Part shown: positions 7,082-15,852 of the stretch, piece by piece
Numbering within the stretch: the stretch's first letter is position 1
How the letters are laid out: every line of letters starts with the position of its first letter
Source: an uncultured Oscillospiraceae bacterium
Lineage (GTDB): Bacteria > Bacillota > Clostridia > Oscillospirales > Ruminococcaceae
Direction of reading: 5' to 3'
DNA: 27,724 bases
Assembly (NCBI GenBank): GCA_934481445.1
Contig: CAKSPC010000035.1
Coordinates: 1 to 27,724, forward strand
Notes under the pieces: generated by a model
Told to the model about the DNA's origin: nothing
Database searches by the model: none
The model's input: the letters and a program-made list of their open reading frames with translations, nothing else
Program-made: the position numbers and the translations under genes

Positions 7082-7110
7082 TTGCATAATATCATGTGCT
7101 CTGTCATAGT
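7082..7110 (+). promoter_or_regulatory. Possible promoter of the S1-domain gene
   Basis: TTGCAT (7082-7087), a 17-bp spacer and CATAGT (7105-7110) lie 37 bp before the ATG at 7147. The -10 is imperfect (4 of 6). A promoter is expected because a strong terminator lies upstream. Confidence 0.4.
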
Positions 7111-7146
7111 ATTTACAGAAAAATAACACTGTTTTGGAGGTACAAA

Positions 7147-8067
7147 ATGACAGAGTATCTGCCCGAGGGCAACCTTATCGGCACAGCGGACAACAACGCC
7201 TGCCTTCACTCTTTTTTCACGCTTCAGGAATGTATGCAGACAAGAAAGATCATTGAGGCGCCGTGTATCATCTGCGACAGCCGCCATAATCTTATAGTTG
7301 ATCTGGGATGTATGAAAGGCATTATCCCCCGAGAAGAGGGCGCGATAGGCATTTCCGAGGGAACCACAAAGGACATCGCGCTGATATCCCGCGTGAACAA
7401 GCCCGTGTGCTTTATTGTAACTGATTTCGCCCGCGACAACGGTAACAACGTATATGCGGTTTTATCAAGGCGGCAGGCACAGCTTGAATGCGGTAAAAAC
7501 TACCTCGGCACTCTTTCCCCGGGCGATGTTATCCCTGCGAAGGTAACACACCTTGAACAGTTCGGCTGCTTTGTGGATATCGGCTGCGGAATACCATCGC
7601 TTATACCTATAGATCTTATCTCAGTTTCGAGGATATCCCATCCTGCGGACAGATTTTACGTCGGACAGAATATTATCGCTGTAATACGCTCGTTTGAGGG
7701 CGGAAGAATCTGCCTGAGCCACAAGGAGCTTCTCGGAACATGGCAGCAGAATGCTGATATGTTCGAAGCAGGAGAAACAGTTACGGGAATTGTCCGCTCC
7801 ATAGAGGAATACGGCGTGTTTATTGAGCTCGCACCAAATCTTGCAGGGCTCGCCGAACCGCGTGACTGCGTGAGCGTTAACAGCCACGCGAGCGTTTACA
7901 TAAAGGCGATAATTCCCGACAAGATGAAAGTAAAGCTCATCATCGTAAACGCGTTTGACAGCGCGTACTGCGACAATGAGCTGCACTATTTCATAAATTC
8001 GGGGCACATTGACAAGTGGGTCTATTCCACAGAAAATTGCGGAAAACTTATACAGACTATTTTTTAG
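7147..8067 (+). CDS. S1-domain RNA-binding protein, ribosomal protein S1-like
   Basis: 306 residues. Three OB-fold S1-like repeats are visible: a degenerate one at about 36-112 (ending VLSRRQA), a clear one at 124-193 (GDVIPAKVTHLEQFGCFVDIG to ICLSHKELLG) and another at 208-275 (GETVTGIVRSIEEYGVFIEL). This architecture binds single-stranded RNA and is annotated as 30S S1-like in Clostridia, which lack the six-repeat proteobacterial S1. A role in translation initiation or mRNA turnover follows by family. ATG 7147 is chosen for the ideal GGAGG at 7136-7140; the frame is open further upstream but without a ribosome site. The end overlaps the rarA end by 11 bp on the opposite strand. Confidence 0.85.
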   Translation: MTEYLPEGNLIGTADNNACLHSFFTLQECMQTRKIIEAPCIICDSRHNLIVDLGCMKGIIPREEGAIGISEGTTKDIALISRVNKPVCFIVTDFARDNGNNVYAVLSRRQAQLECGKNYLGTLSPGDVIPAKVTHLEQFGCFVDIGCGIPSLIPIDLISVSRISHPADRFYVGQNIIAVIRSFEGGRICLSHKELLGTWQQNADMFEAGETVTGIVRSIEEYGVFIELAPNLAGLAEPRDCVSVNSHASVYIKAIIPDKMKVKLIIVNAFDSAYCDNELHYFINSGHIDKWVYSTENCGKLIQTIF

Positions 8068-9310
8068 GCTGCTTTATTTTGTCCCAATATTCCTTCGCGG
8101 CGCGCTCCAGCTTGTTATCACCGTAGGTATAATAAACTTTATCCTTCAGATTATCCGGCAGATACTGCTGTTCAACATAGTGATTCGGGAAATCATGCGG
8201 ATAAAGATAGTGCTGTCCCCTCACCTGCGCGTCGGCGCCGTCGTAATGGACATTCTGCAGATGCCGCGGGAAATCACCCGTTGCGCCGTTTTCGACATCC
8301 GCAAGGGCAGCGTCAAATGCAATATGTGCGCTGTTGGATTTAGGCGCAGTTGCAAGCAGCACTACTGCGTCGCCGAGTGGTATCCGCGCCTCCGGCAGAC
8401 CAAGCTGCATCGCGCTGTCTACGCAGGCTTTTACAATGGGGATAGCCTGTGGATAAGCAAGCCCGATGTCCTCCGCGGCGATAACAAGCAGCCGCCGAGA
8501 AATGGATATGATATCCCCTGCTGCAATAAGCCGCGCGGCATAATGCAGCGCAGCGTCGGGGTCTGAGCCGCGTATGGACTTCTGCAATGCGGAAAGCAGG
8601 TCGTAATGCTGATCTCCGTCACGGTCATAGCGCATATTGCTACGCTGGGTAAGCTCTTTTGCAAGCTCAAGGTCAATACTGCCATCTACGGCGGACAATG
8701 CGCATAGTTCTACCGTATTAAGGCTCTTCCGCACGTCCCCCCCGCAGCCGTGGCATATATACTTCACAGCCTCATCGGAGATATCATATGTTTTTCCGCT
8801 TTCCCTGGAGATCTCCTCAAATCCGCGGCGTACCGCCTTTTCAAGTTCTTCGGGAGATACGGGCTTGAACTCGAAAACAGTGCTTCGCGACAAAATGGCG
8901 TTGTATATGTAGAAATACGGATTTTCAGTTGTGGAAGCGATAAGGGTTATGCTTCCGTCCTCGATATACTCGAGCAGGCTCTGCTGCTGCTTTTTGTTGA
9001 GATACTGTATTTCATCAAGGTACAGCAAAATACCGCTGCTGCCGTAAAAAGTATCTATCTCCGAAACTATGCTTTTTATATCCGCCGTAGAAGCGGATGT
9101 TCCGTTAAGCTTGTGCAGGCGCATATTGGCCTTTTCGGCTATGATACGCGCTATCGTTGTTTTGCCCACACCCGATGGCCCATAGAAGATCATGTTCGGG
9201 ATAGAACCCGATTCGATCACCCTTGCGAGCGGCTTATTTTTTCCTATCAGATGGGACTGCCCCACCACATCATCCAATGTGGTGGGGCGTATTCTGTCCG
9301 CTAAAGGCAT
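8057..9310 (-). CDS. rarA: Replication-associated recombination protein A (AAA+ ATPase)
   Basis: 417 residues, matching RarA/MgsA/WRNIP1. N-terminal PLADRIRPTTLDDVVGQ is diagnostic. Walker A is GPSGVGKT (44-51), Walker B LLYLDEIQ (95-102), sensor 1 ASTTEN, and an arginine-finger-like LSRS near 140-143. The C-terminal helical domain carries ISRRLLVIAAEDIGLA. RarA forms tetramers that act at stalled replication forks with SSB and the RecA loading machinery. ATG 9310 is chosen (AGAGGA just upstream, one base after the prs stop) over a longer frame that would lie in prs. It is the last gene of the glyA-prs-rarA operon. No terminator is seen; the end runs into the convergent S1 gene. Confidence 0.95.
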   Translation of the reverse strand: MPLADRIRPTTLDDVVGQSHLIGKNKPLARVIESGSIPNMIFYGPSGVGKTTIARIIAEKANMRLHKLNGTSASTADIKSIVSEIDTFYGSSGILLYLDEIQYLNKKQQQSLLEYIEDGSITLIASTTENPYFYIYNAILSRSTVFEFKPVSPEELEKAVRRGFEEISRESGKTYDISDEAVKYICHGCGGDVRKSLNTVELCALSAVDGSIDLELAKELTQRSNMRYDRDGDQHYDLLSALQKSIRGSDPDAALHYAARLIAAGDIISISRRLLVIAAEDIGLAYPQAIPIVKACVDSAMQLGLPEARIPLGDAVVLLATAPKSNSAHIAFDAALADVENGATGDFPRHLQNVHYDGADAQVRGQHYLYPHDFPNHYVEQQYLPDNLKDKVYYTYGDNKLERAAKEYWDKIKQPKK

Positions 9311-9311
9311 A

Positions 9312-10463
9312 TTATAATCCTCTGTGCTCCTGAAGAAGAGCGTCGATCTTTGCATGAGGGTCGATAACGTTGCTGATGGATGTGTCGTGGTTGATGGACG
9401 CGATGAAGTATGCGATATACTTGGATACATCGACTTCCTTGAACCACGGACGCTTGAGCAGCTCGGGTGAACGGTAGGTCAGATTGGTGCCGAATACGCC
9501 GTCAAGCAGTCCCTCTTCGTAAGCCTTATCAAAGGACTCAAGACCGTTGGTGAATATCGCGTAGGTCGCATAAGCAAAGAACTGCTTAGCCTCGCGCTTC
9601 TTCAGCTCGCGCGCGATGTCAAGCATGGACTCGCCCGAAGAAATGATATCATCCGCAACGAATACAGTCTTGCCCTTTACAGAGCTGCCGAGGTATTCAT
9701 GCGCAACGATGGGGTTTCTTCCATTTACAATAACAGAGTAATCACGGCGCTTATAGAACATACCCATATCAACGCCCATTACCGAAGCATAGAACATATT
9801 TCTGTTGAGCGCGCCTTCATCGGGGCTTACGACCATGAAATGCTCCTTATCGATAATAAGATCGGGGAACGCCTTAAACATTGCCTTGAGCACCTGATAC
9901 GAAGGGATGACGTTATCGAAGCCCATCAGCGGAATAGCGTTGCAGACTCTGGGATCATGCGCGTCAACGGTTATAACGTTCTCAACGCCCATGTCGCGAA
10001 GCTCCTGAAGCATGAACGCGCAGTCGAGGGACTCGCGGTAGTTTCTTCTATGCTGTCTGCCGCCGTAAAGAAGAGGCATGATAACATTTATACGATGGGG
10101 CTTGCCGCTCGCCGCCTGAATGATACGCTTGAGGTCAGCGTAATGATCATCCGGTGACATGTAGTTTTCCTGGTCGAAGAACTTGTACTTGCAGCTGTAA
10201 TTGCCAACGTCGATAAGAATAAACAGATCCTTGCCGCGTACAGTGTTCTTGATAATGCCCTTTGCGTCGCCCGACGCAAAGCGGGGGCAGGTAGCCTCGA
10301 TCATGAAATCGTCATAAGGCTTGCCGTTGCGGTCAGCCCATCTGATGAGGTAGTTGTTTATCTTCGCGGCAAGCTCCTCTGTACCCTTCATGGCGATTAT
10401 GCCGAGTGGAGCAACTTCCTTATAATTCTGATATAAGACTTCGGTATTTTTTACTGTCATCAT
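9312..10463 (-). CDS. prs: Ribose-phosphate pyrophosphokinase (PRPP synthetase), long divergent form
   Basis: 383 residues, about 70 longer than canonical bacterial Prs, mainly at the N-terminus and in insertions. Recognisable parts are the flexible catalytic loop region RQHRR (136-140), the ribose-5-P/metal region VDAHDP (166-171, DLH in classical enzymes), VVSPDEGALNR (211-221) and the PRPP loop VFVADDIISSGES (267-279). It makes PRPP from ribose-5-phosphate and ATP for purine, pyrimidine, NAD, His and Trp synthesis. The start is MMTVK at 10463, with AAAGGGA upstream; the second ATG (10460) is equally possible. It lies 34 bp after glyA and 1 bp before rarA. It resembles a Clostridia-specific Prs subgroup and might be less sensitive to classical allostery (inference). 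Confidence 0.85.
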   Translation of the reverse strand: MMTVKNTEVLYQNYKEVAPLGIIAMKGTEELAAKINNYLIRWADRNGKPYDDFMIEATCPRFASGDAKGIIKNTVRGKDLFILIDVGNYSCKYKFFDQENYMSPDDHYADLKRIIQAASGKPHRINVIMPLLYGGRQHRRNYRESLDCAFMLQELRDMGVENVITVDAHDPRVCNAIPLMGFDNVIPSYQVLKAMFKAFPDLIIDKEHFMVVSPDEGALNRNMFYASVMGVDMGMFYKRRDYSVIVNGRNPIVAHEYLGSSVKGKTVFVADDIISSGESMLDIARELKKREAKQFFAYATYAIFTNGLESFDKAYEEGLLDGVFGTNLTYRSPELLKRPWFKEVDVSKYIAYFIASINHDTSISNVIDPHAKIDALLQEHRGL

Positions 10464-10497
10464 CTAAAAAAATCCCTTTCTGTATCAATAGCGGATA

Positions 10498-11751
10498 TTA
10501 TTCGTAAAGAGGATATCTGCTGCAAATTTCTGTTACCATTTCGCGCACCTTGTCCTGTGTGCCCTCGAAATCCTTTGCTGTGAGATAGATGCACTCGCCG
10601 ATTATCTTCATATCCTCTTCCTTCAGACCCCTTGTTGTTACAGCGGGGGTGCCTATTCTTACACCGCTGGTGTAAGCAGGCTTCTGCGGGTCGTTGGGGA
10701 TAGCGTTCTTGTTGACAGTGATATAAACCGCGTCAAGATGTGTTTCAAGCTCCTTGCCCGTGATGTTGAACGGACGTAGGTCAACCAGCATAAGGTGATT
10801 ATCAGTACCGCCGGAAACAAGGTTGAATCCCTTTTCAAGCAGAGTATCCGCAAGCACCTTTGCATTCTTTACGATCTGCTCGCCGTAAGCCTTGAACTCG
10901 GGCTTGAGAGCTTCGCCGAAGCAAACAGCCTTTGCAGCGATAACGTGCATAAGAGGACCGCCCTGTGTTCCGGGGAAAATCGCAGAGTTTATCTTCTTTG
11001 CAAGGTACTCGTTGTTTGTAAGGATAAGTCCGCCGCGGGGTCCGCGAAGCGTCTTATGTGTGGTCGTGGTTACGATATCCGCATAGGGCACGGGGCTCAT
11101 GTGCTGACCTGCCGCAACAAGTCCTGCAATGTGCGCCATATCTACCATAAGATATGCGCCCACGGCTCTTGCGATGGAGGAAAGCTTCTCAAAGTCGATG
11201 GCTCTCGGATAAGCGGAAGCGCCTGCAACGATGAGCTTGGGCTTGCACTTGTTTGCAATCTTGTAAAGCTCCTCGTAGTCGATATAGCCCTGATCGTTCG
11301 TGCCGTAAGGAACAAAGTTGAAATACTTGCCGGAAATATTTACGGGCGAACCATGTGTAAGGTGTCCGCCGTTGTCAAGGGACATACCCATAACAGTATC
11401 GCCGGGCTTCAGCAGAGCAACATATACCGCGGTATTAGCCTGTGCGCCGGAATGTGCCTGAACATTCGCAAACTTCGCACCGAAAAGCTTCTTTGCGCGC
11501 TCAATAGCAATTGTTTCAACAATGTCGACATCCTCGCAGCCGCCATAATAACGCTTTCCGGGATAACCCTCGGCATACTTGTTGGTAAGAACACTGCCCA
11601 TTGCAGCCATGACGGCAGGAGATACGATATTCTCACTGGCGATGAGCTCAAGATTCCTTTTCTGACGCTTGAGCTCAAGGTTCATAGCGTCGGCAACTTC
11701 TTTGTCATAACCGCCGAGAAAACCAATGGTATCGACCAGATCATTATACAT
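10498..11751 (-). CDS. glyA: Serine hydroxymethyltransferase
   Basis: 417 residues, the normal length. It is a PLP enzyme converting serine plus THF to glycine plus methylene-THF. Visible features: LIASEN (37-42), [17 protein letters not shown] (57-73), [10 protein letters not shown] (98-106), [13 protein letters not shown] (203-215) and the PLP lysine in [14 protein letters not shown] (K233). ATG 11751 is chosen, preceded by AAAGGAG; the frame stays open further upstream through the structured leader, which is not expected to be coding. First gene of the operon with prs and rarA. Glycine and one-carbon units feed purine synthesis, as does PRPP, so pairing with prs makes metabolic sense. Confidence 0.97.
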   Translation of the reverse strand: MYNDLVDTIGFLGGYDKEVADAMNLELKRQKRNLELIASENIVSPAVMAAMGSVLTNKYAEGYPGKRYYGGCEDVDIVETIAIERAKKLFGAKFANVQAHSGAQANTAVYVALLKPGDTVMGMSLDNGGHLTHGSPVNISGKYFNFVPYGTNDQGYIDYEELYKIANKCKPKLIVAGASAYPRAIDFEKLSSIARAVGAYLMVDMAHIAGLVAAGQHMSPVPYADIVTTTTHKTLRGPRGGLILTNNEYLAKKINSAIFPGTQGGPLMHVIAAKAVCFGEALKPEFKAYGEQIVKNAKVLADTLLEKGFNLVSGGTDNHLMLVDLRPFNITGKELETHLDAVYITVNKNAIPNDPQKPAYTSGVRIGTPAVTTRGLKEEDMKIIGECIYLTAKDFEGTQDKVREMVTEICSRYPLYE

Positions 11752-11877
11752 AAAAAAAGACGCTCCTTTCGGGATAAAACAGGAAAGGCTCCTCAAAAAC
11801 ATTAACGGCGAAAGCCGCGGTGCTATCCCCTGCGGGACCGAAGAGCCAAAAGCCTGTATGTAATCACTAACAGATTT
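11752..11877 (-). promoter_or_regulatory. Structured 5' leader of glyA, candidate cis-regulatory RNA
   Basis: About 126 nt between the predicted start of transcription and the glyA ATG. On the minus strand GGCUCUUC (11847-11840) pairs with GAGGAGCC (11794-11787), 8 bp with one G-U. Outside it CAGG (11856-11853) can pair with CCUG (11783-11780). Inside are a CGGC-UUUC-GCCG hairpin and GGGAUA (11829-11824), which can pair with UAUCCC (11776-11771) just before the ribosome site GAAAGGAG. That last pairing would form a pseudoknot next to the start signal. It does not match ZTP, THF, glycine, SAM or T-box consensus as I recall them. Function is inferred from structure only. Confidence 0.5.
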
Positions 11878-11883
11878 AATTCT

Positions 11884-11912
11884 AGTATAGCGCAAAAAGT
11901 GCTTTTTTTCAA
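11884..11912 (-). promoter_or_regulatory. Sigma-A promoter of glyA-prs-rarA
   Basis: On the minus strand TTGAAA (11912-11907) and TATACT (11889-11884) have a 17-bp spacer. The direct repeat AAGTGCTTTTT overlaps the -35 and the spacer. Confidence 0.7.
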
Positions 11913-11921
11913 GTGCTTTTT
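11897..11921. repeat. Direct repeat AAGTGCTTTTT, two copies
   Basis: Copies at 11897-11907 and 11911-11921 are offset by 14 bp and cover the -35 region of the glyA promoter. This may be an operator or simple low-complexity sequence. No regulator is identified. Confidence 0.4.
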
Positions 11922-11989
11922 GATTTTTTAATAGAATTTACATTAAATCATCGTAAAAGCAATAATTTTTGTGTAAAAACGACAGAATA

Positions 11990-13072
11990 TTAGATAAACT
12001 CTGCGATCTTTGATCCCATCTCGGAGCAGGTAACATGCGTCATGCCATCGGACATGATATCGCCCGTTCTGTATCCTGCTTCAAGCACCTTGTCGACAGC
12101 GTTCTCGACAGCGTCCGCTTCCTTATCCATGTGGAAAGAATAGCGCAGAAGCATTGCTGCGGAAAGTATCGTCGCGATGGGGTTAGCCTTGTTCTGACCG
12201 GCAATATCGGGGGCAGAGCCGCCGCTCGGTTCGTACAGACCAAAGCTTGTTTCGTTCATGCTTGCGGATGCGAGCATACCGATGGAACCTGTGATCATGG
12301 AAGCTTCATCGGAAAGAATGTCGCCGAACATATTCTCCGTAACCATTACATCAAACTGCGCGGGATCCTTTACAAGCTGCATTGCGGAGTTATCAACGAG
12401 CATATGCTCCAGAGTTACCTCGGGGTAATCCTTTGCAACTTCCTCTACGATCTTTCTCCACAGGCGGGATGTGTCAAGCACGTTCGCCTTGTCTACGCTT
12501 GTAACTTTCTTGCGGCGCTGCATAGCAACATCAAATGCCTTTATGGCAATGCGGCGAATTTCCTTTTCGTCATACTTCAGAGTATCGACAGCAGTCATAA
12601 CACCGTTCACTTCCTCAGTGTGACGCTCGCCGAAGTAAAGTCCGCCGGTCAGCTCGCGCATGATCAGCATATCAAAGCCCTTTGCGCTTATCTCTTCCTT
12701 GAGGGGGCACGCGCCGCTGAGCTGCGGGAAAAGGTGGCAGGGACGAAGATTTGCAAAAAGTCCGAGGGACTTGCGCAGCTTGAGCAGGCCTGCTTCGGGA
12801 CGAAGATTTGCGGGAAGCTTGTACCAGGGAGATGTGGTGGTGTTTCCGCCGATTGAGCCCATCAGGACAGCGTCGGATGCCTTGCAGCGCTCGATGGTTT
12901 CATCCGTGAGCGGCACGCCGTTTGCGTCGATGGAGCAGCCGCCCATAAGGAGCTGCTCATAATTGAATTTGTGTCCGAATTTTTCTGCGACCCTATCAAG
13001 TACCTTCATTGCCTCAGTCACGATCTCGGGACCGATACCGTCGCCCTTGATTACGGCAATATTCTTTTCCAT
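11990..13072 (-). CDS. leuB: 3-isopropylmalate dehydrogenase
   Basis: 360 residues, the usual length. It oxidatively decarboxylates 3-isopropylmalate in leucine synthesis, using NAD and Mg/Mn. The N-terminus [13 protein letters not shown], the substrate-binding region [23 protein letters not shown], the catalytic [12 protein letters not shown], the metal site DNSAMQLV with [14 protein letters not shown], and the nucleotide site [18 protein letters not shown] are all present. ATG 13072 has AAAGGACT upstream. It lies 18 bp after the GNAT gene and ends the leuC-leuD-GNAT-leuB operon. No GC-rich terminator follows; a promoter for glyA lies 80 bp further on. Confidence 0.97.
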   Translation of the reverse strand: MEKNIAVIKGDGIGPEIVTEAMKVLDRVAEKFGHKFNYEQLLMGGCSIDANGVPLTDETIERCKASDAVLMGSIGGNTTTSPWYKLPANLRPEAGLLKLRKSLGLFANLRPCHLFPQLSGACPLKEEISAKGFDMLIMRELTGGLYFGERHTEEVNGVMTAVDTLKYDEKEIRRIAIKAFDVAMQRRKKVTSVDKANVLDTSRLWRKIVEEVAKDYPEVTLEHMLVDNSAMQLVKDPAQFDVMVTENMFGDILSDEASMITGSIGMLASASMNETSFGLYEPSGGSAPDIAGQNKANPIATILSAAMLLRYSFHMDKEADAVENAVDKVLEAGYRTGDIMSDGMTHVTCSEMGSKIAEFI

Positions 13073-13090
13073 GTTATTATCATAGTCCTT

Positions 13091-13528
13091 TCAAATATCT
13101 ATACGATAACGCATTTCACTGACCATGCGTGAACCGTCCGCCGACGGAGCCTTACGCTCCTTTCCATCGTCCGAAAAGCCGAATTGCGTCAGAAATCCCG
13201 CAGCGGCGGTGTTCTCCTCATCAAGCCAGATAAATGCGCTTTTGAAGCGCTGCGAACGCATTTCCCGCAGGGCGTAGGAAAGCAGCTTCCTGCCTATTCC
13301 CTTTCCCCGCTGCTCCTCGTCCACAAACAGTGCGGTTATCTCACAACCGTCGGGGATAGGAGAGCCTGCGCACACGCATACGCCCTTGACATTTCTGTCG
13401 CAGGTAACAATTGCAGTAAGCAGGCCGCTGCGCATACTTTCTTCAAAGAATTCTCTGCCGTGAGTATCCGCCAGGGTGCAGATATCTTCTATCTGATATC
13501 GCGCTGCAGGCTTAATGTTCAGTATCAC
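13091..13528 (-). CDS. GNAT-family N-acetyltransferase
   Basis: 145 residues, a single GNAT fold. Motif A with the acetyl-CoA pyrophosphate loop is ITALFVDEEQRGKGIGRKLL (RGKGIG near residues 74-79). Motif B is ENTAAAGFLTQFGFS. The start is taken as GTG 13528, with GGAG eight bases upstream; an ATG 15 bp further upstream opens a different, immediately closed frame. It sits between leuD and leuB in the same operon with gaps of 24 and 18 bp, so it is co-expressed with leucine synthesis. The substrate is unknown: it could modify an amino acid, a protein N-terminus or a drug. Its location alone does not prove a role in leucine synthesis. Confidence 0.85.
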   Translation of the reverse strand: MILNIKPAARYQIEDICTLADTHGREFFEESMRSGLLTAIVTCDRNVKGVCVCAGSPIPDGCEITALFVDEEQRGKGIGRKLLSYALREMRSQRFKSAFIWLDEENTAAAGFLTQFGFSDDGKERKAPSADGSRMVSEMRYRIDI

Positions 13529-13552
13529 GCCAATCGCTCCATTCCGAAATAA

Positions 13553-14035
13553 TCAGCCCTTTAACGACTTAAGCAGGCCGCCCTTGTTGATGATATCCTT
13601 GATAAACTCGGGGAAAGGCTGCGCCTGATAGGTCCTGCCCTTTGTTACGTTTGTGATAACGCCTGTATCAAAATCAATGTCGACCTCGTTGCCCTCGTCG
13701 ATATCCTTTGCGGCTTCGTCGCACTCAAGGATGGGAAGTCCGATGTTGATTGCGTTGCGGTAAAAAATTCTTGCAAACGTGGAAGCGATAACGCAGCCGA
13801 CGCCGCTAGCCTTGATGGCGATGGGAGCGTGCTCGCGGGAGCTTCCGCAGCCGAAATTCATGTTAGCAACAATGATATCGCCCTGCTTCACCTTGTTAAC
13901 GAAGTCCTTGTCGATATCCTCCATGCAGTGTGTCGCAAGTTCCTTGGGGTCGGATGTATTAAGATAACGTGCGGGGATGATTACGTCCGTATCAACGTTA
14001 TCGCCGAATTTATGTACAAGTCCGTGTGCCTTCAT
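13553..14035 (-). CDS. leuD: 3-isopropylmalate dehydratase small subunit
   Basis: 160 residues, the short (HACN/archaeal-type) LeuD that pairs with ~420-residue LeuC. The swivel-domain signature is clear: [18 protein letters not shown] near the N-terminus, then [12 protein letters not shown] with the substrate-binding loop, and [15 protein letters not shown]. With LeuC it isomerises 2-isopropylmalate to 3-isopropylmalate. It starts 12 bp after the leuC stop. Confidence 0.96.
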   Translation of the reverse strand: MKAHGLVHKFGDNVDTDVIIPARYLNTSDPKELATHCMEDIDKDFVNKVKQGDIIVANMNFGCGSSREHAPIAIKASGVGCVIASTFARIFYRNAINIGLPILECDEAAKDIDEGNEVDIDFDTGVITNVTKGRTYQAQPFPEFIKDIINKGGLLKSLKG

Positions 14036-14047
14036 GTTATATCCTCC

Positions 14048-15304
14048 TTATTCCTGAACGTCAGAGATGTAGCCTGTAAGAGCGCTTGCCGCAGCTATTG
14101 CAGGGCTTGCGAGGTAAACCTCGGAAGTAACGTCGCCCATTCTGCCGACAAAATTTCTGTTTGTTGTGGAAACCGCTCTCTCGCCCGGGGCAAGGATACC
14201 CATGTGGCCGCCGAGGCAGGGACCGCAGGTAGGCGCGGAAACTACCATTCCCGCTTCTACAAATGTCTGGAGCAGGCCATTCTTCAGCGCGTCAAGGTAG
14301 ATCTGCTGCGTTGCGGGGATAACTATTGCGCGGACGCCCTTTGCAACCTTTTTACCCTTGACAACCTTTGCGGCGATCTCGAGGTCGCTGTATCTGCCGT
14401 TGGTGCAGGAACCGATAACTACCTGATCTATCTTTACTTCACCGACCTCGTCGATGGTTTTTGTGTTCTCGGGAAGATGCGGGAACGCTACCGTCGGGCG
14501 GATGGTCGAAAGGTCGATATCTATAACGCGGTTATAATGCGCGTCGGGATCAGCCTTGAAGACCTCGAACTGTCTGCTTGTTCTGCCATTTACATAATTG
14601 AGAGTAACATCGTCAACCTCAAATATACCGTTCTTTGCGCCTGCTTCGATAGCCATGTTTGCCATGCAGAGTCTGTCGTCCATTGAAAGTGTGTGCAGAC
14701 CCTCGCCCGTGAATTCCATGGACTGATACAGCGCGCCGTCCACGCCGATCATGCCGATGATGTGCAGGATGACGTCCTTGCCGCTTACCCACTTGTTAAG
14801 CTTTCCGGTAAGGTTGAACTTTATTGCACCGGGAACCTTGAACCATGCTTCGCCGGTCGCCATGCCCGCCGCCATATCGGTGCTGCCCACGCCGGTAGAA
14901 AACGCGCCGAGCGCGCCGTAGGTGCAGGTGTGGCTGTCGGCGCCGATAACTGCGTCTCCGGGGATAACAAGACCTTTTTCGGGGAGAAGCGCATGCTCAA
15001 CGCCAACTTCGCCGACATCGTAGTAGTTGGTAATGTCGTATTCTGCAGCAAAATTGCGGCACTGCTGACATTGCTTGGCAGCCTTTATATCCTTGTTAGG
15101 TGTAAAATGATCCATTACAAGGGAGATCTTGTCCTTGTTAAACACGCTGTCGAAGCCGATTTTATTGAACTCGTTGATAGCAACAGGGCTTGTAATGTCG
15201 TTTCCGAGGACCATATCAAGCTTTGCCCTGATAAGCTGCCCCTCGGTAACGCTGTCAAGTCCCGCGTGCTTGGCGAGAATTTTCTGGGTCATAGTCATTC
15301 CCAT
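14048..15304 (-). CDS. leuC: 3-isopropylmalate dehydratase large subunit
   Basis: 418 residues, aconitase superfamily, HACN-type length rather than the 466-residue enterobacterial form. The three [4Fe-4S] cysteines lie in SHTCTYG, GSCTNGR and [18 protein letters not shown] and GADSHTC are active-site segments. First gene of the leu operon, with promoter at 15355-15383 and GGAGG eight bases before ATG 15304; a second ATG two codons later is an alternative. The leader is about 45 nt, too short for a T-box or peptide attenuator, so regulation is probably at the promoter. leuA is not in the window. Confidence 0.97.
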   Translation of the reverse strand: MGMTMTQKILAKHAGLDSVTEGQLIRAKLDMVLGNDITSPVAINEFNKIGFDSVFNKDKISLVMDHFTPNKDIKAAKQCQQCRNFAAEYDITNYYDVGEVGVEHALLPEKGLVIPGDAVIGADSHTCTYGALGAFSTGVGSTDMAAGMATGEAWFKVPGAIKFNLTGKLNKWVSGKDVILHIIGMIGVDGALYQSMEFTGEGLHTLSMDDRLCMANMAIEAGAKNGIFEVDDVTLNYVNGRTSRQFEVFKADPDAHYNRVIDIDLSTIRPTVAFPHLPENTKTIDEVGEVKIDQVVIGSCTNGRYSDLEIAAKVVKGKKVAKGVRAIVIPATQQIYLDALKNGLLQTFVEAGMVVSAPTCGPCLGGHMGILAPGERAVSTTNRNFVGRMGDVTSEVYLASPAIAAASALTGYISDVQE

Positions 15305-15354
15305 GGTTGTTTCCTCCGTTATATGTATTTGAGAACATAAACATTCACTTTATT

Positions 15355-15383
15355 ATTATATCACGATTTTAGTTTGATGTAAA
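15355..15383 (-). promoter_or_regulatory. Sigma-A promoter of the leu operon
   Basis: On the minus strand TTTACA (15383-15378) and a perfect TATAAT (15360-15355) with a 17-bp spacer, about 50 bp before leuC. Confidence 0.8.
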
Positions 15384-15404
15384 GAGGATTTACTGATTTT
15401 TTTC

Positions 15405-15437
15405 AAAAACAAAAGGGGCTGTTTTGCAGTCCCTTTT
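15405..15437 (-). terminator. Terminator of the SGNH/DUF4358/membrane-protein operon
   Basis: AAAAGGGGCTG (15411-15421) pairs with CAGTCCCTTTT (15427-15437) with one G-U, loop TTTTG. On the minus strand it is followed by GTTTTTG, and on the plus strand the stem itself ends in T. It lies 18 bp after the last gene of the operon and before the leuC promoter. Confidence 0.75.
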
Positions 15438-15454
15438 TATGCTGATATGGATGT

Positions 15455-15829
15455 TCAGTGCGGCATCGTTGCGCCGTATTCCTTGATAACATCAAGAATG
15501 TTATAGATAAGTATAGCGGCAAGCAGAACATTAAAGGCGTTCGCAATGCCGATATATGTGGCGCGGGTGCGCCTGCTTTTAAGCTGATTTGATACAAAGC
15601 CTATCCATGCGCAGGATATTGCAACAGCCGCCATCAGGGCAAATATGCCCCAGTAAATGCTGACGGACATTTCAAAAACATTTACAAACAGAGCCGTAAT
15701 AACAAAATTAGTAAACGGCACAAGCGTCAGCGGCAGAGTAGCAAACGCCCACTCCTTGTGTTTTGTCCTGAAAAATATGATTGCAAAGGCAACGAATATG
15801 CCCGCAATTACTCCGCATTCGATAGCCAT
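15455..15829 (-). CDS. Small four-helix integral membrane protein, unknown function
   Basis: 124 residues with four predicted transmembrane helices at about 5-20, 29-51, 57-80 and 92-110, separated by short charged loops (RTKHKE, KSRRTRAT). There are no recognisable enzymatic motifs. Start ATG 15829 has GAGGTGA seven bases upstream. It is the last gene of a three-gene minus operon, 23 bp after the DUF4358 lipoprotein gene. The setting suggests an envelope function with its neighbours. Confidence 0.7.
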   Translation of the reverse strand: MAIECGVIAGIFVAFAIIFFRTKHKEWAFATLPLTLVPFTNFVITALFVNVFEMSVSIYWGIFALMAAVAISCAWIGFVSNQLKSRRTRATYIGIANAFNVLLAAILIYNILDVIKEYGATMPH

Positions 15830-15852
15830 GAAATCACCTCACACTTAAATAT

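Noticed and set aside
11797..11835. T-box-like string in the glyA leader (AGGGGATAGCACCGCGG on the minus strand)
   Set aside because: It resembles AGGGTGGNACCGCG but has two extra bases. Only about 50 nt separate it from the predicted transcription start, too little for a T-box Stem I with specifier loop.
11752..11877. ZTP (pfl), THF or glycine riboswitch before glyA
   Set aside because: The conserved core strings of those classes, as I remember them, are not present. A covariance-model search would settle it.
12035..12856. 273-residue plus-strand open frame opposite leuB
   Set aside because: Antisense shadow; all leuB motifs are on the minus strand.
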